Assembly: GCF_019966575.1 (NCBI RefSeq)
Contig: NZ_JAINFK010000002.1
Location: forward strand, 356,232-420,231
DNA length: 64,000 nt
Direction: 5' to 3'
Source: Oricola cellulosilytica
GTDB lineage: Bacteria > Pseudomonadota > Alphaproteobacteria > Rhizobiales > Rhizobiaceae
A model generated the notes under the pieces. That model saw only the letters and a list, made by a program, of their open reading frames with translations. It was not told the origin of the DNA and did no database searches. Below are positions 1-7,808 of the stretch, piece after piece (positions within the stretch are counted from its first letter, which is position 1; each line of letters opens with the position of its first letter). The position numbers and the translations under genes are program-made.

Positions 1-1806
1 CAAACCGGCGGCGACAACGGATCGCCGGGAGGCGGTGGCGGCAAGGGCCGTGGGGGCGGCGGCGGCAATTTTCACAAGAGGCTAGGCCCGATCGATTTTG
101 GTGCCAGCTTGAAAGCCGGGAAGAAAGCGGTCCGGAAAAACCTCGCCGCGGTCATGATTTTCACGGTCGCATCGAACGTGCTTGTTCTCGCGATCCCAAT
201 CTACCTTTTCCAGATATCTGACCGTGTCCTGACCAGCCGTTCCCACGATACGCTGATAATGCTGACTGCCGTTATTGTACTTGCCGTCATACTCCAAGCC
301 GCCTTCGACGCCGTCAGGCGGTTCATCTTGATGCGCACTTCGGTCGAGGTTGCGGTTCAATTGGGATCGCCCGTCTTGAGCGCGGCCGCCCGAGCTTCGC
401 TTCACAGCAACGGCAAGGAATACCAAGTACTCGGGGACCTCCAGCAGCTTCGCCAGTTTCTCGTTTCGGGAACGTTGCTCTCATTCCTGGATGTCCCCAT
501 GGCGCCCCTGTTCTTCTTGGCGGTTTTTTTCGTCCATCCCCATCTGGGATGGATCGTCGTCACCGCAGCGACGCTTCTCTTCTTGATTGCCCTGATCAAT
601 CAGAAAGCGACTTCCGCACCGTTCGCCGATGCCAATCAACATCTCAGCCGAGCGAATTTGCACCTCGATTCAATGTCACGCAATTCTCAGATCATCAACG
701 CCATGGCGATGATACCCGAGGCGGTGAAGATCTGGGGCCGTGATACAGCCAGTTCGATGACCAGCCAGGTGGTTGCCCAAGACCGCAATGTCGTTTCGGC
801 ATCCTTCTCAAAAGCCTCCCGTCTACTGACACAGGTCGCTCTGCTGGGATGGGGCGCCAATCTCGCGATTGCGGGTGAAATCACCGGCGGCATGGTGATC
901 GCGGCGTCGATCATTGCAGGTCGTGCCCTTTCTCCGATCGAGGGTGCGATCGAAGGCTGGAACCAGGTGATTCAGTCGCGGTCGGCCTATGGAAGGATTG
1001 CTGCGCTTCTAACCGCTTCGCCGCTGAACTTCGAGCGGCTCGAATTGCCCCGACCGGAGGGGCGCCTTGATGTTGAACGCCTGCTCTTCGTTCCGCAGGG
1101 CACAAAGCGAGTCGTTCTGAATGGAATTACGTTTTCGTTGCAGCCGGGCGAGAGCCTCGCCATCATCGGCAATTCCGGTGCCGGCAAGTCGACGCTCGGC
1201 AAAATGCTGGTCGGGTCAATCCTGCCAACATCGGGGAATGTCCGCCTCGACCTGATGGACTTGAGGAACTGGGACCAGCGCCAGTTCGGCGAAAATATCG
1301 GCTATCTGCCCCAAGACGTTCAGCTCTTTCCAGGTTCGATCAAGGCGAACATCGGGCGGATGCGGGAGGACGCAAGCGACGAGGCAATTTTCGAGGCAGC
1401 AAAACTCGCCGACGTCCATGAACTGATCGCCAACTTCGCCCAAGGCTACGAGACATTCGTTGCCGCAGACGGAGCCCCACTTTCGGGCGGTCAAAAGCAG
1501 CGGATCGCGCTAGCCCGAGCCTTTTTCGGAAACCCGCGGTTGGTGGTGTTGGATGAACCAAACTCAAACCTGGATGCGGAAGGCGAAGCGGCTCTGGGGC
1601 GGGCGCTGCAGCACGCCAAGAAAAACCGGATCACGGTTGTAACCATCACCCAACGGCCGAGCCTGCTTCAATGCGTGGACAAGATCCTGCTTTTGACCAA
1701 CGGCACGGTCACCATGTTTGGAGCCCGTCAGGAAGTTCTGGAAGCCCTAGCGCTGAGCGGGAAGAAGCCTTCGAGCGGGATCGCCGATAATAGCAAGTCA
1801 ACGTAG
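1..1806 (+). CDS. Type I secretion system permease/ATPase (PrtD/HlyB-type ABC protein), 5' end outside window
   Basis: This is the inner-membrane ABC exporter of a type I secretion system, which drives export of a C-terminally addressed protein straight out of the cell. The frame is open from base 1, so the gene starts upstream; a TTG at 109 is an unlikely start. A glycine-rich stretch (about codons 3-23) precedes the membrane domain. The transmembrane domain covers roughly 130-960 and the nucleotide-binding domain about 1030-1760. Visible motifs are Walker A GNSGAGKST, the Q-loop GYLPQD, signature LSGGQKQR and Walker B LVVLDEP with the catalytic Glu. The switch (H-loop) position is ITQRPS, with Gln (codon CAA at 1651) where His is usual. 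The adaptor gene follows after 11 bases, giving an operon. The secreted substrate is not in this window. Confidence 0.93.
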   Translation, partial: QTGGDNGSPGGGGGKGRGGGGGNFHKRLGPIDFGASLKAGKKAVRKNLAAVMIFTVASNVLVLAIPIYLFQISDRVLTSRSHDTLIMLTAVIVLAVILQAAFDAVRRFILMRTSVEVAVQLGSPVLSAAARASLHSNGKEYQVLGDLQQLRQFLVSGTLLSFLDVPMAPLFFLAVFFVHPHLGWIVVTAATLLFLIALINQKATSAPFADANQHLSRANLHLDSMSRNSQIINAMAMIPEAVKIWGRDTASSMTSQVVAQDRNVVSASFSKASRLLTQVALLGWGANLAIAGEITGGMVIAASIIAGRALSPIEGAIEGWNQVIQSRSAYGRIAALLTASPLNFERLELPRPEGRLDVERLLFVPQGTKRVVLNGITFSLQPGESLAIIGNSGAGKSTLGKMLVGSILPTSGNVRLDLMDLRNWDQRQFGENIGYLPQDVQLFPGSIKANIGRMREDASDEAIFEAAKLADVHELIANFAQGYETFVAADGAPLSGGQKQRIALARAFFGNPRLVVLDEPNSNLDAEGEAALGRALQHAKKNRITVVTITQRPSLLQCVDKILLLTNGTVTMFGARQEVLEALALSGKKPSSGIADNSKST

Positions 1807-1817
1807 GAGCATCGTCC

Positions 1818-3152
1818 ATGTCCGCAATGGTACCTGCCGGCGATCAAGACTGGTATGCTGACGTGCCTCGTTCGATCCGCAGCCAGACAATAATCGGCTT
1901 GATCCTGATCGTGCTCTTCTTTGGCGGATTTGGTACTTGGTCCGCCACGGCGCCGCTCGCAGCCGCCGTTATCTCTCAAGGTAGTTTCGTCGCCACTGGC
2001 AACAACAAGATTGTCCAGCACCTCGAAGGCGGAATCATTGAGGAAATCCTCGTGTCTGAGGGCGAAAGCGTGAAGAAGGGCCAGCCTCTCATTCGGCTGG
2101 ACGAGACGGCTGCATCCACGCGCGAAAGACAGGTGTTCCTCCGTCGGGCTCGCCTTGAAGCGGTCGTCGCGCGACTTAAGGCAGAGCAGGCAGGGAAAGA
2201 TGACTTGTCATTTCCGCCGATAATCACTGCCAACTGGGAGGATCCCGATATCCGCGTGATGGCCGATGAACAACAGGTCAATTTTCAAACCGTCAAGAAC
2301 AAGCTTGCGAGTGAAATACAGTTGCTGACTCACAACATCGATTCACTCAGTTTCCGTGTGCGTGGCTTCGAAAATCTCCTGGCTTCCACTCAGCGACAGC
2401 TGGAGCTGCTGACCGAAGAGTACCAGGGCAAAAAGAAACTGCTGGAAAAAGGATTCATGCGTGATCCGGAGCTCAAGGCGATCCAGCGCGCCATCGCGGA
2501 CGCAGAAGGCAATATCGGCCGCTTGGAAGCGGAAATCCAGGAAACGGATTCTCAAATCAGCAAGCAGGAACAGCAGATCACGCAGACCAGGAGTGCCTAT
2601 CGCCAGGCGGCACTGGATCAGTTGCAGTCCGTCGCCGCTGAACTGGATACGGTCAGAGAAGAAGAAAGGACGGCGCGTAATGTCCTGAACCGGGCGATCA
2701 TCCATGCGCCGGTCAGCGGGGTAGTGGTGCGCATGCACTATTATTCCTCGGGCGGCGTTATCGAAAGTGGCAAAAGCATTCTCGAGATCCTGCCCGCAAA
2801 CGTGCCGCTCATCATCGAATGTCAAATTTCGCAGAATGACATCGACAGCCTCAAAGTCGGCCAGACGGCGACGATCCGGCTCACGGCGCTCAACCGGCGC
2901 ACCACGCCGGTCCTCTACGGACAAGTCTTCTACATTTCCGCCGACTCGGTTCCCGATGCCTCGGGGAATAGAAACGAGGCATATGTCGTGCGGGTCCGCC
3001 TGCCCGCGAGCGAGCTGTCCCGCATTTCCGGGTTCAGCCCGACGCCGGGCATGCCGGCAGAAATTCTCATTCAAACCGCCGAGCGAACGTTTCTCAGTTA
3101 TATCGTGAAGCCAATTCGCGACAGCATGTCTCGTGCCTTTGCAGAACGATGA
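1818..3152 (+). CDS. Type I secretion periplasmic adaptor (HlyD family membrane fusion protein)
   Basis: This 444-residue adaptor should link the upstream ABC exporter to a TolC-type outer-membrane channel. One membrane segment lies near residues 23-45 (IIGLILIVLFFGGFG), after a short cytoplasmic N-terminus. A lipoyl/barrel-sandwich half motif follows (VQHLEGGIIEEI and DETAAS), then a long Glu/Gln-rich coiled-coil hairpin (about residues 95-285) and the second lipoyl half with IHAPVSGVV. A C-terminal beta-barrel ends near residue 435. Length and domain order are those of PrtE/HlyD proteins. The start at 1818 has a Shine-Dalgarno (AGGAGC) upstream; a second ATG three codons in is an alternative. 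It is cotranscribed with the ABC gene. Confidence 0.93.
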   Translation: MSAMVPAGDQDWYADVPRSIRSQTIIGLILIVLFFGGFGTWSATAPLAAAVISQGSFVATGNNKIVQHLEGGIIEEILVSEGESVKKGQPLIRLDETAASTRERQVFLRRARLEAVVARLKAEQAGKDDLSFPPIITANWEDPDIRVMADEQQVNFQTVKNKLASEIQLLTHNIDSLSFRVRGFENLLASTQRQLELLTEEYQGKKKLLEKGFMRDPELKAIQRAIADAEGNIGRLEAEIQETDSQISKQEQQITQTRSAYRQAALDQLQSVAAELDTVREEERTARNVLNRAIIHAPVSGVVVRMHYYSSGGVIESGKSILEILPANVPLIIECQISQNDIDSLKVGQTATIRLTALNRRTTPVLYGQVFYISADSVPDASGNRNEAYVVRVRLPASELSRISGFSPTPGMPAEILIQTAERTFLSYIVKPIRDSMSRAFAER

Positions 3153-3318
3153 TGCTTCGGGATGTCGTGTGGAAGCGTCGCCGTTCTCGCTCGCAATATG
3201 CAGCATTGGAGATGCCCCATGACGCCGTTCGGTTCAATCGTGGAAATCGAGGAAAACCCGCGTTTCTCGCTTGCCCACGAGCAACTACCCCATAAGGATA
3301 TGTGGGAGGGGAGAAGCA

Positions 3319-3525
3319 ATGACCGAATCAACGCGTGACGGTTTTCTAAAGGTGATGAGACGGTACGCCGACTGCGAGAACGCGCTCGAGGGTCCATTTC
3401 GCGAAATAGTTGAAGACGCTTTGGCCTCAGGCTGGACGGAAAACGAAGTCGCCGCGACGCTGATTGGACTTACTGTCGAAATGCTCACGGAACCCGATGC
3501 CAGAAGCAGCGACCTAGTTCACTAG
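3319..3525 (+). CDS. Small hypothetical protein, 68 aa
   Basis: I do not recognise this protein. The ATG at 3319 is chosen because a strong Shine-Dalgarno (GGGAGGGGAGAA) lies directly upstream; an in-frame start at 3271 lacks one. The product is acidic and soluble, without a signal peptide or membrane segment. It looks largely helical: residues 5-25 (DGFLKVMRRYADCENAL) and 30-55 (VEDALASGWTENEVAATLIG) could form a short helical bundle. It follows the secretion operon by 166 bases on the same strand, but nothing in it points to a role in secretion. Confidence 0.6.
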   Translation: MTESTRDGFLKVMRRYADCENALEGPFREIVEDALASGWTENEVAATLIGLTVEMLTEPDARSSDLVH

Positions 3526-3933
3526 TTTCCTCGGGCGGATCTTTGTCCAACCCGGGCATGCCACGCAAACGTTCAGGGGGCGTTCGCAAGGTCCATTCCC
3601 GATGTTCTCGGGCTTCCGGCGGGCCGGAAGGCACTTTTGACCCTGTCTCATTTCTTGGCCAGACCGATCGCCGATCAAGGCTTCGGCATCATCAAACTTC
3701 TCCGACATTCGCGCGCGCGCCGCGAACGGTCTAGTCAAAATGAGCGACTGTCGAAATCCGGAATTTATTGAGAGCATTCTTGCCGGTGGGTTTTCTTCGC
3801 GATGGGTCATTCGGCTGCATCGGCATCACGCGTTTCCTTCGCTGACTATGCCTAATGTCACTCCTGCCTGGGCCTGAATCCAATCCCATGAATGAATTGG
3901 ACGGCCGATCCCGCGAAGATCTGGAGAAGCGCT
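3526..3933. other. Intergenic stretch of about 400 bases, no supportable gene
   Basis: Both strands contain open frames of 60-100 codons, but none has a Shine-Dalgarno or a recognisable product. The minus-strand frame at 3514-3810 is Arg/Pro/Cys-rich, as shadow or decayed sequence often is. The segment separates the secretion block from the RND block and presumably holds the promoter of the latter. I could not pick out a convincing -35/-10 pair. Confidence 0.5.
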
Positions 3934-6900
3934 ATGGCTGGATTATTTTCTCTTTGCGTACGATTCCGTTATGTCATCAGCTTGTCGTTAATTGCAGCCT
4001 TGTTGTTCGGCTTGGCAAATCTCAGAGCTGCTCCGGTCGATCTGCTGCCGGAATTTCAGCCTACGCGGGTGGAAATCCAGACTGAAGCATTGGGATTGTC
4101 GGCGGAAGAGGTTGAGTCTCTTATTACCGTTCCGCTCGAAGTTGATCTCCTTAACAGCGTCTCCTGGGTCGAGACAATACAATCCCAATCCATGCCGGGT
4201 TTGTCATCCATCGTGCTGACCTTTGAGGAGGGCACAAATCTGTTCCGGGCGCGCCAACTTGTTCAGGAGCGGCTGACGCAGGCCCACGCGCTTCCGAATG
4301 TCTCCAAGCCACCCGTCCTGATGCAGCCGCTTTCATCGACCTCGCGCGTTGTGCAGGTGGCGATGTCTTCCGACACGCTCTCGCTTATCGACCTCTCGGT
4401 CGCTGCGCGATGGACGATGAGACCCAGATTGCTTGGCGTTCCGGGCGTTGCGAACGTATCGATCTGGGGACAGCGCAAACGCCAGTTGCAGGTCCAGGTC
4501 GACCCGCTCGAATTGAGCGCTTCCGGCGTATCGCTCGACACCGTCGTTGAGGCGGCGGGCAACGCGCTCTGGTACTCTCCTCTCGGCTACCTTGAAGCAT
4601 CCTCGCCCGGAAGCGGCGGCTTTATTGATACGCCTAACCAGCGCCTTGGCATCCAGCATCGGCAGCCGATCTCCACACCCGACCAACTTGCCAGGGTCGC
4701 GGTAAGAGGGACGGAACACACGCTCGGCGATGTAGCAACCATCGTGGAGAGCCATCCCCCCCTTATTGGCGATGCCGCCGTGGGCGACGGAAGAGGCCTG
4801 ATACTGGTAGTCGAAAAGTTTCCGTGGGCCAGCACTTCAGAAGTTGCCGCTGGCGTGGAGGAAGCGCTGACGAGCATACGCGCGGGTATGCCGGGAGTTA
4901 CGCTGGACACGTCAGTATTCAAGCCGGCAGGCTTCCTCAGCGCCTCCGGAGCGACACTACTGATGACAATTACAATCGGGACCTTGGTCTCACTTGTAGC
5001 TGTTTTCGTGCTCACCCGTGATTGGCACGATACCGCCATTATTTCCCTGACCGCTGCAACGTCGCTCGCCTTGAGCGCAAATATTGCTCTGTGGCTCATG
5101 AGCGGCATCGATCTGGTGATGATTTCGGGATTGCTCGCTGCAACCGGATTAGTGTTCGCAGACGCTTTCCTCTCCAACCGCACCTCAGCAGGTGAGATCG
5201 CCGCCCGGATTGCGGGCAAGCGATCGCCCGCGCGGCTTTCTTACGCGGAAGGACGCGGTGTCTCCGCTTATGCCACCCTCGGCGTCTTGCTGATGTCCTT
5301 CCCGCTTCTTCTTCTCGACGGCGTTGCCGGCAGGATGAGCACTTCGTTCTTTGTCGCGTTTGTGTCAGTTGCGGTTGTGACTTTCGTCATATCCTCGATC
5401 TTGCCTCCGGCGCTTGCATCCATTCTTGCGAGCTGGAGACAGCAAGCCGGTTCTGACGACGAATATATGCAGCCTCCCGAGATCCCGAAACGTGACGGCG
5501 TCCTGTTTGCGCGTGCCAAACCATTTGTGTTGATCGGCGTCGTCATCCTGCCGTTCGTAGCAGCGGCCGGATTCGCCTCCATGCCCCTGTCCTTTGCTCC
5601 GGAATTCAAGGAGCGTGATATCGAAATCAGGTGGAACGCTGCTCCCGGAACGTCGAGTGAGGCCATGTACCGCCTTGCCTCGATGGCCATGAGCGAGATC
5701 AGGAAACTCGAAGGGGTGTCGGAGGCGCGCGCCCATGTCGGACGCGCAGAAGTCTCGGACCGCATCGTCAACCTGAACGCCGCCGATATCTGGATCACAC
5801 TTGATCAGGACGCACGCTACAATTCCACGATCAACGCCATCAGGGAGATCGCCAATTCCTATGCCGGAATATCAGCCGATCTGCTGACGTATAGCGGGGA
5901 CCGGATCGCAGCGGAGTCCGGGCGAGACGACGCTGTGACGATCAGGCTTTTTGGGTTCAATCCGGAGACGTTGAAGGGATTGGCCGATGAAGTCGCCTCT
6001 GTGGTATCAGACGTACCTGGGCTCGGTGTTCCAGAAGTTCTCGCTCCCGTCGAAAAACCGGTCATCAAGATCACGCCGGACCTGCAGAGGGCTCGGGAAT
6101 ATGGCCTGAAACCTGGCGACATCCGTCTAACGAGCGCTGTCCTTCTTTCCGGTCTCGAAGTGGGAAATCTGTTCGAGGAGCAGAAAATTTTCGATGTGAT
6201 CGTGTGGGGCAAGCCGCACATCCGCCACAGCGTATCCAGCGTCAAGGATCTGCTCATCGAAACACCGACAAACCAGCTCGTCAGGCTTGCCGATGTTGCT
6301 GATGTCGAAGTGGCACCGATGCCCACCGAAATCCGGCGAGACGCTTCCTCGCGTTTCATCGATGTGCGGGTGTCGCTGGTGTCGGGCGATGCAAGTGCAA
6401 TGTCGGACGTCATTTCACAACGCCTTGCAACGCTGCAGTTCCCTCTCGAGTATCATGCGGAAATCCGCAATGGCCGGGCTGAAATTGATGCGACAGCTGC
6501 ACGCATTCGTAACGGCCTCCTGCTTTCCCTTCTTGGCGTGTTCCTGATCGCACAGGCAGCCCTCGGCAGGTGGAGCCTCGCTGGCGGGGCACTGGTTGCA
6601 TTTGTCGCGTCACTGTCGGGCGGGATAGCGGTGTCCGCCTTTGTGGGCGGCCTGTCTATCGGATCTATCGCCGGCTTGCTTGCCGTTTCGGCGGTCGCGT
6701 TGCCCGCCCTGATATTCATGCTGCAGTCGTATCAGGAAGCCGAAAGACTAGGTGTCCCATTGGAGGCGGTCCTGAACGAATTCGCTGCTCGTGCCAACAT
6801 ACCAAGGTTCCTCGGCCCAGGCCTCGTGTCCACCGCATTTCTGCTTCCCGTGGTTTTCCTGGGCTCCGCGCCCGGCCTCGAAATCTTGCGGCCGATGAGC

Positions 6901-7053
6901 ATGGTTCTTCTGGGCGGTATGGTCACGGTATCCCTGGTCTGCTTCTTCGCGATTCCATCTGTCTACAGACGTCTTGGTGTCGGTTCGGGCCAGGAGAAAT
7001 CAAGCCTGTTCGAAAACAATCCGAACGAAGGAGGTCTTCGTCATGCAACGTAG
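3934..7053 (+). CDS. RND-family transporter subunit with a degenerate proton-relay site
   Basis: This 1039-residue inner-membrane protein has the full RND layout: TM1, a porter half, TM2-7, a second porter half and TM8-12. It aligns along its length with the intact RND protein at 7809-10946 (both have LPEF/FPEF, VEIQT, QERL/QERV and DTPNQRL motifs). The usual TM4 proton-relay sequence VVDDAIIDVEN reads VFADAFLSNRT here. One Asp of the pair is Ala (only D410 remains) and the Glu of VEN is Arg. The TM10/11 motif SARNGILL reads SAVALPALI. The ATG at 3934 follows GGAGAAG and matches the start of its partner; an earlier in-frame ATG at 3892 is less likely. It is probably a non-coupling subunit of a heteromeric pump. 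It overlaps the next gene by 11 bases. Confidence 0.88.
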   Translation: MAGLFSLCVRFRYVISLSLIAALLFGLANLRAAPVDLLPEFQPTRVEIQTEALGLSAEEVESLITVPLEVDLLNSVSWVETIQSQSMPGLSSIVLTFEEGTNLFRARQLVQERLTQAHALPNVSKPPVLMQPLSSTSRVVQVAMSSDTLSLIDLSVAARWTMRPRLLGVPGVANVSIWGQRKRQLQVQVDPLELSASGVSLDTVVEAAGNALWYSPLGYLEASSPGSGGFIDTPNQRLGIQHRQPISTPDQLARVAVRGTEHTLGDVATIVESHPPLIGDAAVGDGRGLILVVEKFPWASTSEVAAGVEEALTSIRAGMPGVTLDTSVFKPAGFLSASGATLLMTITIGTLVSLVAVFVLTRDWHDTAIISLTAATSLALSANIALWLMSGIDLVMISGLLAATGLVFADAFLSNRTSAGEIAARIAGKRSPARLSYAEGRGVSAYATLGVLLMSFPLLLLDGVAGRMSTSFFVAFVSVAVVTFVISSILPPALASILASWRQQAGSDDEYMQPPEIPKRDGVLFARAKPFVLIGVVILPFVAAAGFASMPLSFAPEFKERDIEIRWNAAPGTSSEAMYRLASMAMSEIRKLEGVSEARAHVGRAEVSDRIVNLNAADIWITLDQDARYNSTINAIREIANSYAGISADLLTYSGDRIAAESGRDDAVTIRLFGFNPETLKGLADEVASVVSDVPGLGVPEVLAPVEKPVIKITPDLQRAREYGLKPGDIRLTSAVLLSGLEVGNLFEEQKIFDVIVWGKPHIRHSVSSVKDLLIETPTNQLVRLADVADVEVAPMPTEIRRDASSRFIDVRVSLVSGDASAMSDVISQRLATLQFPLEYHAEIRNGRAEIDATAARIRNGLLLSLLGVFLIAQAALGRWSLAGGALVAFVASLSGGIAVSAFVGGLSIGSIAGLLAVSAVALPALIFMLQSYQEAERLGVPLEAVLNEFAARANIPRFLGPGLVSTAFLLPVVFLGSAPGLEILRPMSMVLLGGMVTVSLVCFFAIPSVYRRLGVGSGQEKSSLFENNPNEGGLRHAT

Positions 7054-7777
7054 AATTGCGGCACTGATTGCTGCTTCCGTTATCGTCACAACAGGCGGAG
7101 CGGCACAAGCAGCAGGCGAATCCGAACCGGTCGAGGGATACGTTCCGCCATATGAACTGATCGTTGCAGGCGAAGGGCGCTACAAGATCAAGCTGAAACA
7201 AAGCGCTATTGATCGCTTGGATATCCAGACCGCCGAGATGCGCACGGAGACCAAATCCCGGACGATATCCACCGGCGGTCTCGTTTTCGAAATAGAGCGG
7301 TCCGGCGCTGATCAAAGCTCCGATTTCTTTGTGGGCATCCCTGACAATCAGCTGGATTACATGATTACCGGCGGCATCAAGGTCGCTGCCGGCATAGGCG
7401 GTATCACACAGGAATACCTTGCCGCTGAAGACCCTGACATCCGGTATCTGGAAAGCAGGCAGCAAGGCTATAAATTCTTCCGCGTAACGACCAACAGCCC
7501 GTTATTGACCAACGGGCAGCGTGTCCTCGTCGAGGCTGAAGCCAATCCCGAGCAAGAACTGACCGTCGCTCCGTACAGTGCCCTGATCTACGACAAAAAC
7601 GGAGGGACATGGGTTTACGTAGCCGAAACTCCGGACACCTTTCTCCGCCACAAGGTCGACGTCGAGTTCATTGATGGCGACAGCGTCTATCTGCTCGACG
7701 GACCGCCGCCTGGCACCAAAGTCGTGACCGTCGGCGCGGCCGAGCTCCTCGGCACAGAGTACAAGGTCGGTTACTAG
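7043..7777 (+). CDS. Truncated-type RND periplasmic adaptor, 244 aa
   Basis: The start at 7043 has a near-ideal Shine-Dalgarno (AAGGAGG) inside the end of the upstream RND gene, so translation is probably coupled. A signal peptide ends near AAQAAG. The body resembles the barrel and membrane-proximal parts of RND adaptors: SAIDRLDIQTAEM near residue 58 is the usual entry to that region, and VAPYSALIYDKNG plus GTKVVTVGAAELLGTE is the usual adaptor tail. The alpha-helical hairpin and the paired lipoyl halves of normal adaptors (about 350-450 aa) are missing, so this is about half size. Its place between two RND genes says it serves that pump. The assignment to the adaptor family is inferred from motifs. 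Confidence 0.75.
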   Translation: MQRRIAALIAASVIVTTGGAAQAAGESEPVEGYVPPYELIVAGEGRYKIKLKQSAIDRLDIQTAEMRTETKSRTISTGGLVFEIERSGADQSSDFFVGIPDNQLDYMITGGIKVAAGIGGITQEYLAAEDPDIRYLESRQQGYKFFRVTTNSPLLTNGQRVLVEAEANPEQELTVAPYSALIYDKNGGTWVYVAETPDTFLRHKVDVEFIDGDSVYLLDGPPPGTKVVTVGAAELLGTEYKVGY

Positions 7778-7808
7778 CCGCAGTATCCGCAAACAGGGAG
7801 CTGAGAAG

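Noticed and set aside
3514..3810. Minus-strand 98-codon frame in the gap before the RND operon, with a faint transposase-like IGDR segment
   Set aside because: No ribosome site, no convincing family match, and the composition looks like non-coding or decayed sequence.
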